DNA from: Paenibacillus dokdonensis
Lineage (GTDB): Bacteria; Bacillota; Bacilli; Paenibacillales; Paenibacillaceae
Assembly: GCF_004916975.1 (NCBI RefSeq)
Contig: NZ_STGQ01000002.1
Span: 186,001-250,000 of the forward strand
DNA: 64,000 nt
Reading direction: 5' to 3'
The notes under the pieces were generated by a model, which was not told the origin of the DNA, searched no databases, and worked only from the letters and a program-made list of their open reading frames with translations. This document shows positions 16,104 to 25,301 of this stretch, in pieces. Position 1 is the first letter of the stretch. Each line of letters opens with the position of its first letter. Position numbers and translations under genes: made by a program.

Positions 16104-16613
16104 TTAATCCTTTTTCCCATCCAGAAAAAAGCTCATCCAGATGTCATCGACGTACCTGTCTCCTATCCAAAATTCCTCCATCAGACGCCCTTCCTCCACA
16201 AACCCGCATTTGCGATAAAAGGCTATAGCGCCAGGATTGGTCGATAGGACACGGAGCCTTAGCTTCAGCTTCCCTTCTTGCGCAGCCCATGTCTTGGCCG
16301 CCCCAATCAATCGTGCGCCGATCCCTTCACGCTGATATGCCGGATGCACGGCAATGTTGATCTCGTACACATGTCTGTTGCCGGACAGGTTCGTCGGATG
16401 ACGGAAGCCGACATACCCGCACAGGGTCCCATCCGCTTCAGCCACGAGCTGCGACGCCGGAGGACAATGCTGAAGGAAATCCTCCCTGGATGGCCAGAGC
16501 ACCGGCTCCGGAGCTGTCCGGTCTGTCCATACCAGCGCATCGATGTCCATCAGAGCCTGTGCATCCTTCATTTGGGAAAGCCTGATCGTAAGTAGCTGCT
16601 CATGAAGCTTCAT
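16104..16613 (-). CDS. GNAT family N-acetyltransferase
   Basis: Acetyltransferase of 169 aa. It shows the beta-bulge INIAVHPAYQREGIGARLIG with the acetyl-CoA loop (QREGIGA, about residues 95-101), then NPGAIAFYRKCGFVEEGRL. This matches the core GNAT fold over its whole length. The acceptor is not predictable. It lies 62 bases downstream of the MFS gene on the same strand and could be co-transcribed with it; an acetyltransferase beside a drug-type MFS transporter would make sense for resistance, but this is inference only. Confidence 0.85.
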   Translation of the reverse strand: MKLHEQLLTIRLSQMKDAQALMDIDALVWTDRTAPEPVLWPSREDFLQHCPPASQLVAEADGTLCGYVGFRHPTNLSGNRHVYEINIAVHPAYQREGIGARLIGAAKTWAAQEGKLKLRLRVLSTNPGAIAFYRKCGFVEEGRLMEEFWIGDRYVDDIWMSFFLDGKKD

Positions 16614-16675
16614 GGTTCACACCTCTTTTTCAGGAAACTTGCAGCAACCCGGCCGTTTGCCGGAAATGTCCCGTA

Positions 16676-17902
16676 TTAACTGCTTAATGATTCGGCCAAC
16701 GCGCGTTCGGCCGCTCTGTTCCGCACCGAGTGAATGACGAAGAAAACAACGGCAACAACAGCGATGACGATGGAGAGCCAAGCCACCGGCTCAAGTCCTC
16801 CCTGGTCATATAGTATACCCATGAAATAAGGCCCGACCATGCGACCAACCGCGGTCATGCCGCCTGTCAGACCGATATAGAACGGAGCTGCCTTAAAGGC
16901 ATGATCCGATATAAAGGCAGGCACCGCTGGAGATATGAGCATTTCTCCCAAGGTGGCGAGCACCATCGCGAGCACCATCCCGGAATAGCTTGGAAGCAGC
17001 AGAATGACGATGTAGGCTGCCAGGTAGAAGATGCCGCTTGATGTCATTTGCGACGATGACTCTTTGGCAAACCAGCGTTTGATCAGCGTCGTCACGGGCT
17101 GCGCAACGAAAATCAATATCCCGTTCAGTGTCCAAAGGAAGCCGTAGGAGCTCTTGTTCATACCCTCGGATATAATATGCGGCGATACCCCTGTGTTCCA
17201 AATCGAGTTACCAAACCACAGAAAGAGAGATCCTAAACCCAAATATAAATAAATCCGCGTATTGCCAAGCAGCGCTGGAATGCCGTCCTTCGCATCGGTT
17301 TTGACCTTTTTCTCCAGGTGCACAGGTCCATCCTGCTTGTCCAGCCGATTCAGATAATTCAGGAAGAACATCGCGAATACGGCGGAGGTGACCCCGTTCA
17401 GAACAAAGGTTAAATGGTAGGACACATCGGCGAGAAAACCGCTGAGTGCCGTTCCGAGCGCCACACCGATATTATTAGCTACATAAATCACATTGAACAG
17501 CTCTCCCCGCCGGTCGGCAAAACGGAAACCGACAAATGCCTGAATGGCCGGCATGGAGACGGCGTTGCAGAGTCCGATAAAACCCATCATCACCATATAT
17601 ATAACCCAGTATGAGCTGATAAAAGGCAGAGTGAATAGTCCAAGCGCATTCAGCGCTAACGAGCCGACGATAAGCTTTTTCACCCCTACACGGTGATAGA
17701 GCGCCCCGCCAAGCAGCTGTCCGATAATGCCGCCAAAGGCCTGGATCATCACGACCAGTCCCGCATCCGCCATACTTCGTCCCAGCTCGTCAAAAACATA
17801 CATTGTGGTGAGCGGCCACATCAGCGATCCACCGGCGGAATTGATTAGGCTGGCTGCGAGAAAGATTTTGACTTCCTTCGGATAGGATTGCAAAAATTTC
17901 AT
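16676..17902 (-). CDS. MFS transporter, multidrug-type
   Basis: Major facilitator permease, about 408 aa, twelve helices. The N-terminal half carries a loop (GGALYHRVGVKKLIV) equivalent to the G-x4-D-x2-G-R/K MFS signature but with histidine-arginine variation. GTALSGFLADVSYHLTF suggests motif C of drug/H+ antiporters. The start is the ATG at 17902, downstream of AGGAGA; an extension to 17926 adds only a basic leader. The upstream region contains one copy of a 62-bp element repeated near 34150. The substrate is unknown. Confidence 0.85.
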   Translation of the reverse strand: MKFLQSYPKEVKIFLAASLINSAGGSLMWPLTTMYVFDELGRSMADAGLVVMIQAFGGIIGQLLGGALYHRVGVKKLIVGSLALNALGLFTLPFISSYWVIYMVMMGFIGLCNAVSMPAIQAFVGFRFADRRGELFNVIYVANNIGVALGTALSGFLADVSYHLTFVLNGVTSAVFAMFFLNYLNRLDKQDGPVHLEKKVKTDAKDGIPALLGNTRIYLYLGLGSLFLWFGNSIWNTGVSPHIISEGMNKSSYGFLWTLNGILIFVAQPVTTLIKRWFAKESSSQMTSSGIFYLAAYIVILLLPSYSGMVLAMVLATLGEMLISPAVPAFISDHAFKAAPFYIGLTGGMTAVGRMVGPYFMGILYDQGGLEPVAWLSIVIAVVAVVFFVIHSVRNRAAERALAESLSS

Positions 17903-17962
17903 ATATTTTTTTCTCCTGTTATGCAAATCAATTTCATAATACCTAAAGCCGCTTCAATCAAG

Positions 17963-18034
17963 GCTATATATAGATCCAAACGGTTTTAATGGTTTATATA
18001 TAGCTTCAATTTTATCGTTTTCGTGAGTTCTGAA
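17963..18034 (+). repeat. copy A of a 62-bp dispersed element
   Basis: Bases 17973-18034 match the reverse complement of 34123-34184 at 55 of 62 positions, with no gaps. In this copy the motif TATATATAG occurs twice, 30 bp apart (17965-17973 and 17995-18003). It lies 70-130 bases upstream of the MFS start codon and does not code for a conserved peptide. It may be an operator region or a small mobile repeat. Its orientation relative to the adjacent gene is opposite to copy B. Confidence 0.75.
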
Positions 18035-18065
18035 ATTGATTTATGCAAATACTATTGAAGACACT

Positions 18066-18085
18066 AAAAGCCCCGAGGGGCTTTT
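18066..18085. terminator. bidirectional terminator after the molybdoenzyme gene
   Basis: AAAAGCCCC and GGGGCTTTT are separated by two bases, so the loop must open to CGAG. T-runs on both strands. Confidence 0.75.
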
Positions 18086-18152
18086 AAGATCATATTCAAG
18101 GTTTATGTCCCTGAACCAGTATCCTTCATAATTGAAGTCCCGGCAATAGACC

Positions 18153-20219
18153 TCACTGACGCTTTACTTGGGCAACGGTAGAAAAGAAAGTGGCTCCGCC
18201 GCCCATGTCTGCCAGCCTGTCAGGGGTCAAGGCATTGGCCCGCTGCTTGCGGCCTTTGCCATCCCACCATAATCCCTGGCTGATGACGGTCCCCGGCAGC
18301 ATCTTATCCGTGACCATGGCCTTAATTTCCAGCTGCCCGCGCTGGTTATAAATAACAACCGGGTCGCCATCACTGATGCCGCGCTCAGAGGCATCCTCCG
18401 GATGGATCTGCAGCTGCGGCTCTTTTTCCAGCCGCTGATGCTTCTCTACATTCGCAAAGGTGGAATTCAAAAAGTTATGGTTGGGTGGCGAGATGAACAT
18501 GAGCGGATAAAGATCGTCCTTACCCGGACGGCTGACACCGTCATATCCTTCATGCAGCGGAACATATTCCGGAAGCGCGGGCATACCGGCCTCCTGCATC
18601 GCTGCAGAGTACAGCTCTATTTTGCCTGAAGGTGTGCTCAGCCGCTCCAGATACGTTTCTTGCGGAGACATGTCCAGCTTCACGAAACGCTTCTCTTTTA
18701 ATGCTTCGAGTGTTACGCCGTTCAAATAAGGATTCGCTGGATAATCGAGCGCACCGGCAATCATCTCTTCCGGAGATTCGGAAAAAGCCTTATCGTCCAG
18801 TCCCATCGCGCGACCCAGCATTGCGAATAACTCCACGTTTCCCTTGGACTCCCCTACTCTTTCAATAACCGGCTCCTGCAGCTGGATATAATGATGCCAG
18901 TATGAACCGTACAGATCCGTCGTCTCGAAGGTCGAGGCCGCAGGCAGTACGATATCTGCGTATTTGGCCGTATCCGTCATGAAGAGATCATGCACCACCG
19001 TAAACAGGTCCTCCCGTGCAAAACCTGCTTGTACCCGCTCTGTATCCGGTGCGACAACCAGCGGATTGCTGCAATAGACGAATATGGATTTAACCGGCTC
19101 TTCCACCATTTCCAGCGCTTCTCCGATCCGGTTCATACTAATGCTGCGCGCCTGCTGGCTTGGCCGCAAATCCGGCCGTTCCAAATAGCTGCTGTCCATG
19201 GCATTATAGCCGCCGTTGGTTTTAACCGCTCCGCCACCCTTTTTCAGCCATTGGCCGGTCAGAGCCGGCAGGCAGGAGATGCTGCGCACATTCATGCCGC
19301 CATTGTCATGATGCTGAAGTCCATTTCCTATCGCGATATAAGAGGTGGAGGCTTCACCGTACATAGATGCCAGTTTCTCGATATCTTCTGCCGGTACTCC
19401 TGTGATGGCCGAAACATGGGCAGGTGTATAGCTCTTGACATGCTCGCGAAGCTCTTCATAACCTACGGTGTAACGCTTCAGAAAAGCTTCGTCCGTCCGT
19501 CCATCGCGGAACAGGATATGCATGACGCCAAGCGCAAGTGCCGTATCCGTTCCCGGGTAAAGGGGAATAAACCAATCTGCCCACTGGGCAGTGCGGTTTT
19601 TATGCACGTCGATGACAATGACCTTGGCGCCGCGCTTGCGCGCCTTCTCGGCATAGACCACCTGGTGCATGTTCGTGCTCATCAAGTTGCCGCCCCAGAC
19701 GATGATCAGATCGGCAAACTCCGTATCCTCCGGTGACGTCCCGCCCTTAAAGCCCATTGTATATTTCCAGCCGGCATTGCCGGCAGCATTGCATATTCCC
19801 TGATCCAGCTGACTCGCACCCAGCGCATTGAAAAACCGCCGGTCCATGCCGTCTACGCTGAGGATGCCCATATTGCCGTAAAAGCTGTAAGGCAAAATGG
19901 ACTCCGGTCCATATTCCGCGATCAGCTCGCGATACCGGCCTGTGATTTCATCAACAGCTTCCTCCCAAGAAATGCGGGTGAATTCACCCGAGCCCTTCGG
20001 TCCTGTCCGTTTCAAAGGGTATAGAATACGTTCATTATGATAAATCCGCTCTGTCATATTACGAACCTTGTTACATATGGCTCCCTGCGTCACCGGATGT
20101 TCCGGGTTGCCTGTCACCTTCACAATTTTACCATCTTTCTTATGCAGCAAGAGGCCGCATGTGTCCGGACAATCCAGCGGGCAAACCGCCGGAAACACGC
20201 CATCCTTCTGTTCAATCAT
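18153..20219 (-). CDS. molybdopterin-dependent oxidoreductase, YyaE/BisC-like
   Basis: Member of the DMSO reductase superfamily, about 688 aa, using bis-MGD and one [4Fe-4S] cluster. The cluster motif is at the N-terminus: C13-x3-C17-x3-C21-x27-C49 (CPLDCPDTC and AICNK). IIVWGGNLMSTN and the C-terminal dinucleotide-binding domain (from about 570) follow. There is no twin-arginine leader, so it should be cytosolic. The ATG at 20219 has GGAG five bases upstream; longer in-frame starts up to 20297 lack a clear ribosome site. No electron-transfer subunit is adjacent. MobA and a TorD-like chaperone are encoded 8-10 kb away. The substrate is unknown: formate, S-oxides and N-oxides are possible. Confidence 0.9.
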   Translation of the reverse strand: MIEQKDGVFPAVCPLDCPDTCGLLLHKKDGKIVKVTGNPEHPVTQGAICNKVRNMTERIYHNERILYPLKRTGPKGSGEFTRISWEEAVDEITGRYRELIAEYGPESILPYSFYGNMGILSVDGMDRRFFNALGASQLDQGICNAAGNAGWKYTMGFKGGTSPEDTEFADLIIVWGGNLMSTNMHQVVYAEKARKRGAKVIVIDVHKNRTAQWADWFIPLYPGTDTALALGVMHILFRDGRTDEAFLKRYTVGYEELREHVKSYTPAHVSAITGVPAEDIEKLASMYGEASTSYIAIGNGLQHHDNGGMNVRSISCLPALTGQWLKKGGGAVKTNGGYNAMDSSYLERPDLRPSQQARSISMNRIGEALEMVEEPVKSIFVYCSNPLVVAPDTERVQAGFAREDLFTVVHDLFMTDTAKYADIVLPAASTFETTDLYGSYWHHYIQLQEPVIERVGESKGNVELFAMLGRAMGLDDKAFSESPEEMIAGALDYPANPYLNGVTLEALKEKRFVKLDMSPQETYLERLSTPSGKIELYSAAMQEAGMPALPEYVPLHEGYDGVSRPGKDDLYPLMFISPPNHNFLNSTFANVEKHQRLEKEPQLQIHPEDASERGISDGDPVVIYNQRGQLEIKAMVTDKMLPGTVISQGLWWDGKGRKQRANALTPDRLADMGGGATFFSTVAQVKRQ

Positions 20220-20556
20220 TCCCGCTCCACTCTCCTCTGAATTTCCCATGATAACATGCTCTTCTTTCATCTTAATCGGCAGAGGAAAAATGCGCAAAGA
20301 AAATCGAATGATGTTGTTTCACTTCTTAAGCATCAGGGTAATCATCAAATAAGAGCATAAAGCATGGGACATTCCTTTCGTTCCGCCAGCTATGCCATAT
20401 CATGGACCACTCCCAAAAAATTCGTCATGTTAAAGTTTCGTTCCCCCGAACTTTATCATGGCGAATTTGTTTTTATGCCGTTGAAGGGTGTATCCATATG
20501 AAAAAACCGGCCGCTTCCTTGAGAGCGGCCGGTTTTTCCTTTTCTGACTCCAGCGT
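20220..20556. other. intergenic region with terminator
   Basis: About 335 bases. It contains the terminator of the DUF5722-like gene (20502-20537) and an imperfect dyad AAAGTTTCG/CCGAACTTT (20431-20453) that could be an operator. No promoter for the oxidoreductase is convincing, and I see no FNR box here. Confidence 0.5.
20502..20537 (-). terminator. terminator of the DUF5722-like gene
   Basis: AAAAACCGGCCGCT and AGCGGCCGGTTTTT form a perfect 14-bp stem with an 8-base loop; T-runs occur on both strands. Confidence 0.92.
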
Positions 20557-23500
20557 TTATTGGGTGTAGCCGATATAATCCAATTGGAATTCCGGCTGCC
20601 AAGCCATCGTATTGCCGACGGCCCGAAATCCGATTTCGATGGAGGCGACTTGCCCCCTGCCGCCCCAATCCGCGATGCTGCCTTCGATCCGACTCCAGGA
20701 ATCAGGAGCCGAAGGCGCGGCAATGGTTTTCGTCGACCCGTCGCTGGCGGTCAGGATCGCTCTTGTCTCATACGTGGCGTTCGGAACGCCGCCGTACGAA
20801 TCGATGTAATAGAAGAAACTCGATGCTTGGGACATATCGATCGGAGTGGCCGGAGTTACCTTAACCGATTTCCATTCGGTTGCCGCCACCGCCTCTGCTT
20901 TGACATTCAGCGCATAGCTTCCGAGCTTCGGCGTGCCGGGTCCATTCGGAAACGTCTGCACCGGCGCTGCCGAGCTGACACGGGATGCGCCGCTCCAGCC
21001 TTCCGCACTGTTCTCGAAGTTATACAAGACCTTCTCGCCCGCCGGAACCGTTCCCTCGCCATTATCTTTCACCGTGGCGAGGGTTTTCACGATCTCGGTG
21101 CTCCGGTATTGAAAGGTCACGTTTACGCTGCCTTGCGCAGGCGGCGTGTACTTTTCCACCGTCAGCGTGAATGTCTTCGAGTCCCCCGGCTTGATCTTAT
21201 TCACGTGAAGCTTGTCGGAAGAGAACTGGACGGCCTCCGAAGTCACCTGGATGTTCCCGGTCAAATCCTTGCCGTCATAGTTCGAGACAGTCACATCAAG
21301 CGTCGAGCCAGCCTGAAGGCCATCCGCCCCAAGCTTCGGAGCGATATCCAGATTGACTGTGCCCCCCTGCCCGTTCGCAGACTTGGCGAACGAGACGCTA
21401 TCGATCAGGAAGGATCCCTTCCATCGATCCGTCGTCGGCGTATTCATCCATACCTTGATCCGGTCAACGGATTTCAGCCCGGACCAGCCAGACAGGTCCA
21501 TCGACACATACTCCCATTCTCCCGGCTGGTTCAGAGCCACCATGCCTTCAGCAGACTGCGCTCCGCTGTACACCTTAATCTTGGCGTAGTATGGCTTTTC
21601 CGCTGCCGCATCATTGACCTTCAAAGCAAGGTTAAGAGCAGGCGACTTTGTCGCATCGACAACTTTGGCAAGCTTCATGTCCGCCCCGCGCCACATTTTG
21701 CCGATTTCATCGAAGTTGACCTGTAAAGCCCCTTTACCTTCATAGGCGGAAACCTTCGTCTGTTGGATGCTGCTGCTGTTATCCGCCAGCGTCCAGTCGC
21801 CCGTTCCATTCTCAAAATCCGATACCGGCACACCGCCCTTCTCCTTCTTAGGCAGGCTCACCGGAGATGAGAACGGTACGGCGCGGTCGGCAAGCGCCTT
21901 CGCATCAAAGTTTGGAATGACGTCGTTCCAGGACTGGATACCGATGATCTTCTTAGCAAAATCCGTGGCTGTAAGCGACTGGGCCGTATCGATGTCGCGG
22001 AAGACGTTATAAATGACCTTCTTCTGATCCGGTGTCGCGATTTCGCCCTTCAGGTTGGTCCAGAGTCCGAGATTCAGCCCGCCCTCTTGCGCATGATCGA
22101 CATGGCGGTGAAGGATGAACGAATCGATGCCGTCCAGGAATTTGACTTTATAATACGCATACGCATAGGCTGCGGCCTGAATTTGCTGCGATTCAAGGGT
22201 ATTGTCGAGACTGTGGAAGCCCTGCTCGGACAGGATGATCCGGCGCGGCTCCCCGTTATAAAGATAGGCCGGCTGACGCAGGTAGTCGACCAGAACCTGC
22301 AAGTTCTTGAAGGTAATCTGCTCCGTATCGAACGAATCGGTGGCTGCCTTGTCATTCCAGAATCTCGGCTCCATCAGGTTCTCCGGATAAGGGTGGAACG
22401 CCATATGCCAGGGAATATCACCCTGCTGCTTCAAATCCTTGGACAGGAGCTCGACCAAATCCTTGTTGTCGTACTTCCATACCGAATCCGAAGGCAGGTT
22501 CGTTTCCCAAAAATGATCCAGTGATACGTATACCCGGCCCTGGCTGTAATTGCTGCGTACGATGGTGTCCGTCAGGCGAAGCGTACGCGCGTAATCTTCA
22601 ACGTACTCATAGATGGTTTTCGGCCCCATGTTGTTCCAGGTTTTGTTCTCACCAACCTCGTTCCCCACGATATAATTCACGGCTCTTCCATAGGCTTCAT
22701 CCGCGCGCGCGTACCGCTCTGCCAGGAAGTTCGTAACGGCGCTGTAATACCCGACGCCTTCGGCCGTCTTCGTATTTACGGCATACACCGTTCCGTTCGG
22801 CTCCGAATCGGGGTGGATCAGAATGCTGTTCGGCGTATCGGGATCGAGATTACGGTACATGATCAGAATGAGCGACACGATCGTATCGTTGTCGGACAGG
22901 CTTTTTACCCGTCGATCCAAATCCAACACGGTGTTTTTCTTGAAGTAGTAGGTTTTTCCCTGGAACTCATACGGAATCGTATTTTCCGGCTTGCTGTTCT
23001 TCAGGTAGAGCATCTGATCGTATGCGACGTTAAGCGCCGCATGGCTGATGCCCAGATCCTCGGCATCATCGGTGAACTGGACCTGCAGGCCCTTTTTGCT
23101 CTTCGCTTCCGGGAAATCGTAAGTGTTCGGTGCTATGAGTTCGGGATTCACGATATACTGCGGGGCATCTACCCATTGCAGCTGGCCCCCGCTTTCCACC
23201 GCAACGCCGAATTTGGAATACAGCCGGCTGTGATTGGCATCCTGCAGCGGAGCTTCGAATGCGAAAGAAGCCTCAAGAGGACGAGAGTCCAGCAGCGTTC
23301 GCTCCGCATCCGGCTTCGCCGGGTCGGCATACGTCGGCATCTCATAGAGCTGAAGCTGTCCGTCCGGATACTTGGTTACGATCTCCTGCTTGACCGTTCC
23401 TTTCAGCGCAATGCTGCCATTCGCGCCGATGGACGCCGTACTCAGGCTGCCGATATAGGCAGGCGGAAGATCGGGCATCTTTTTGAACTCCAGACCGTCG

Positions 23501-23877
23501 ATCTGTACGGCGCCGCCTTCCCCTGCCTGAAGGACAGGCTCGAGCCGGATGCTGCTGAGCGTTCCCTTCCACGCCGGCTGGCTAGACAGATTGAAATCAT
23601 ACGTTGTGAGGGCACTGTTCGGTGTCAGCTCGAAGATTTGGGATTTCTCTTCGCTGTATTCCGGGTCCTCAGCCGTTGTCCACGACACTTTCATGGCCGC
23701 CGCAGGCGTGGCATTCGCCAGCTTCACCGATAGCGCGTTACGTTGATCGAGAGACAGGGCGAAATTCCCCGACGACAAGACATCGCCCGCCTCGCCAAGC
23801 TGCCATTGCAGCTGCCCGCCGGCAAGCAGCACTTCCTTTCCTCCCGGCCTCGGCCTATTTCGTGCCTGTCTGATCAT
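20557..23877 (-). CDS. DUF5722-like (beta/alpha)-barrel protein with CBM-like domains, 5' end probably missing
   Basis: Large protein, up to 1106 aa. The order is: N-terminal beta-sandwich (to about 115) that starts abruptly; linker; a barrel domain (about 240-650) resembling DUF5722 and clan A glycosidases, with candidate acids in IVGNEVGENKTW and ILSEQGFHS; a carbohydrate-binding-like domain (about 690-820, DFENGTGDWTL); an NEW3-like Ig domain (about 830-920); and a second CBM-like domain (about 935-1106, YNFENSAEGWSG). Proteins of this layout are normally secreted, yet there is no signal peptide. The ATG at 23877 has no ribosome site. A GTG 15 codons in has GGGAGG 7 bases upstream. This suggests 5' truncation. 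The catalytic role is inferred from fold, not shown. Confidence 0.75.
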   Translation of the reverse strand: MIRQARNRPRPGGKEVLLAGGQLQWQLGEAGDVLSSGNFALSLDQRNALSVKLANATPAAAMKVSWTTAEDPEYSEEKSQIFELTPNSALTTYDFNLSSQPAWKGTLSSIRLEPVLQAGEGGAVQIDGLEFKKMPDLPPAYIGSLSTASIGANGSIALKGTVKQEIVTKYPDGQLQLYEMPTYADPAKPDAERTLLDSRPLEASFAFEAPLQDANHSRLYSKFGVAVESGGQLQWVDAPQYIVNPELIAPNTYDFPEAKSKKGLQVQFTDDAEDLGISHAALNVAYDQMLYLKNSKPENTIPYEFQGKTYYFKKNTVLDLDRRVKSLSDNDTIVSLILIMYRNLDPDTPNSILIHPDSEPNGTVYAVNTKTAEGVGYYSAVTNFLAERYARADEAYGRAVNYIVGNEVGENKTWNNMGPKTIYEYVEDYARTLRLTDTIVRSNYSQGRVYVSLDHFWETNLPSDSVWKYDNKDLVELLSKDLKQQGDIPWHMAFHPYPENLMEPRFWNDKAATDSFDTEQITFKNLQVLVDYLRQPAYLYNGEPRRIILSEQGFHSLDNTLESQQIQAAAYAYAYYKVKFLDGIDSFILHRHVDHAQEGGLNLGLWTNLKGEIATPDQKKVIYNVFRDIDTAQSLTATDFAKKIIGIQSWNDVIPNFDAKALADRAVPFSSPVSLPKKEKGGVPVSDFENGTGDWTLADNSSSIQQTKVSAYEGKGALQVNFDEIGKMWRGADMKLAKVVDATKSPALNLALKVNDAAAEKPYYAKIKVYSGAQSAEGMVALNQPGEWEYVSMDLSGWSGLKSVDRIKVWMNTPTTDRWKGSFLIDSVSFAKSANGQGGTVNLDIAPKLGADGLQAGSTLDVTVSNYDGKDLTGNIQVTSEAVQFSSDKLHVNKIKPGDSKTFTLTVEKYTPPAQGSVNVTFQYRSTEIVKTLATVKDNGEGTVPAGEKVLYNFENSAEGWSGASRVSSAAPVQTFPNGPGTPKLGSYALNVKAEAVAATEWKSVKVTPATPIDMSQASSFFYYIDSYGGVPNATYETRAILTASDGSTKTIAAPSAPDSWSRIEGSIADWGGRGQVASIEIGFRAVGNTMAWQPEFQLDYIGYTQ

Positions 23878-24173
23878 TTCGTGCTTCTAGTTTGCATGCA
23901 AGCTTAGACCAGTACACAAAGTATACTTTTTAATTTTTTTAAATATACAATATTATGTAAAAATTAAATTATGTATGCTTATATTAATCTTTTGCCCAAA
24001 CAAATGTAAACGGTACCAAAATCCTATTTTTGAAAAACTGGAAAGTCATAAAAGCCTGTCCTTTTTCGTAAACATGCCTGCGAAATCGTGATCCTACATA
24101 CCAAAACAACACAAAAAGAACCGGTTCGCCCCTTACAGAGCTGAACCGGTTCTTATGCTTAAGCGTCCATGTC
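23878..24173. other. A+T-rich gap upstream of the truncated DUF5722-like gene
   Basis: About 296 bases, very A+T-rich near 23920-23990. Apart from the terminator at 24116-24154 I see no gene, no recognisable promoter and no missing 5' coding sequence for the DUF5722-like protein. It may mark a deletion or recombination junction. Confidence 0.5.
24116..24154 (-). terminator. terminator of the formate/nitrite channel gene
   Basis: AAGAACCGGTTC (24116-24127) and GAACCGGTTCTT (24143-24154), 12-bp perfect stem, followed on the minus strand by five T. Confidence 0.9.
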
Positions 24174-25004
24174 CTATGCGTGCTTGCGTATTCCGGCCGG
24201 CTTGGCACCGGTAACTTCCTTCGCAGTCGCCGGCTTGGCATCACGCAGGTAGGAAGTCCAGTACGCTGCAGCCACAAATACGACACCGCCGACGAGATTG
24301 CCGAGCAGTACGGGAATGAAGTTCATGAAGTAATCGCCCCATGTAAAATGGCCTGCGAAAATTGCTGCCGGAATCAGGAACATGTTCGCAACAACGTGCT
24401 GAAAACCAATGGCGACAAAAGCCATGGTCGGAAACCAAATCCCCAGAATTTTACCGCTCAAGCTATCCGACGCATAGCACAGCCATACAGCCAGTGCCAC
24501 CAGCCAGTTGCACCCGATACCCGAGACAAAAGCCTGCAGGAAGCTGTCATCCAGCTTATGCCCTGCCATATCCACCAGTTTATCCAGATAAGGGCCGCTT
24601 TCCGTAAGCCCGTTCACATGACCGAAAAAATAGGCCACAAACAATGCGCCGACAAAGTTGGCTGCAAGCACCAGCACCCAATTTTTCAAAAGCTCGAGCG
24701 TCGTGATCTTCTTCGCCATCCGGGCCAGGGATACGACCATCATATTCCCCGTGAGCAGCTCGCCGCCCGCAAGGAGCACCAGGATCAGCCCGGTGGGAAA
24801 TACAGCAGCCCCAATGAATCCGGCGAAGGATCCCCATTCTTTCGGGGCGCTTGCAATGACACGGATATCCAGCAAGAACCCTAGCGCAATAAACGCGCCG
24901 GCCAAAAAACCGAGTACCAATACGGATAACAGCGGATTATGTGCCTTCTTGATTCCTGTCTCCACGGTGAGTTCAGCAATTTGCTGAGGTTTGTAGGAAG
25001 CCAT
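24174..25004 (-). CDS. formate/nitrite transporter family channel
   Basis: FNT-family pentameric channel, 276 aa, six helices, in the cytoplasmic membrane. Helix 2 has the GAAVFPTGLILVLLAGGELLTG block, and the Omega-loop and helix 5 region hold GFQHVVANMFLIP with the conserved histidine and asparagine. It conducts formate or nitrite with protons. In Bacillus, homologues (YwcJ, NirC-like) handle nitrite. A perfect FNR box with a well-placed -10 lies upstream, so expression should rise without oxygen. It is monocistronic with its own terminator. Formate and nitrite cannot be separated from sequence alone. Confidence 0.92.
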   Translation of the reverse strand: MASYKPQQIAELTVETGIKKAHNPLLSVLVLGFLAGAFIALGFLLDIRVIASAPKEWGSFAGFIGAAVFPTGLILVLLAGGELLTGNMMVVSLARMAKKITTLELLKNWVLVLAANFVGALFVAYFFGHVNGLTESGPYLDKLVDMAGHKLDDSFLQAFVSGIGCNWLVALAVWLCYASDSLSGKILGIWFPTMAFVAIGFQHVVANMFLIPAAIFAGHFTWGDYFMNFIPVLLGNLVGGVVFVAAAYWTSYLRDAKPATAKEVTGAKPAGIRKHA

Positions 25005-25120
25005 AATGTCCTCTCCTTTGCATACACCTATAGAAGCCTTAACTTATTTAAAATTTAATCTGCACAGATTTGAACGAATCAGGCATTCGGTTATATTCTT
25101 TTGGTCTGCTCTTCATTTTT

Positions 25121-25167
25121 ATTGTAATGGAATACATAATTTTATTATGTGAAAATAATCACATAAT
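25121..25167 (-). promoter_or_regulatory. FNR-dependent class II promoter of the formate/nitrite channel gene
   Basis: Perfect palindrome with 9-bp arms ATTATGTGA and TCACATAAT (25144-25167), containing TGTGA-N6-TCACA. Read leftward, TACAAT (25126-25121) lies 32 bases centre to centre from the box. This puts the box at -41.5, the normal position for Fnr activation. No -35 hexamer is needed in such promoters. Confidence 0.85.
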
Positions 25168-25301
25168 AGTTGCAATAAGGAATATTCTATCTATGAGGGC
25201 CCTAAAATATATGATTTACATGATTGGTTTTTGGCAAAAGCCCTTTCTATGCTTAAAGGACAAGTCAGGATGGGTAAAATGGTCATGGAGGTGTTGAAGC
25301 G

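Noticed and set aside
20560..21726. Long plus-strand open frame opposite the DUF5722-like gene
   Set aside because: It is antisense to a protein with clear domains, rich in Arg and His, with no ribosome site. The open frame follows from GC-biased codons.
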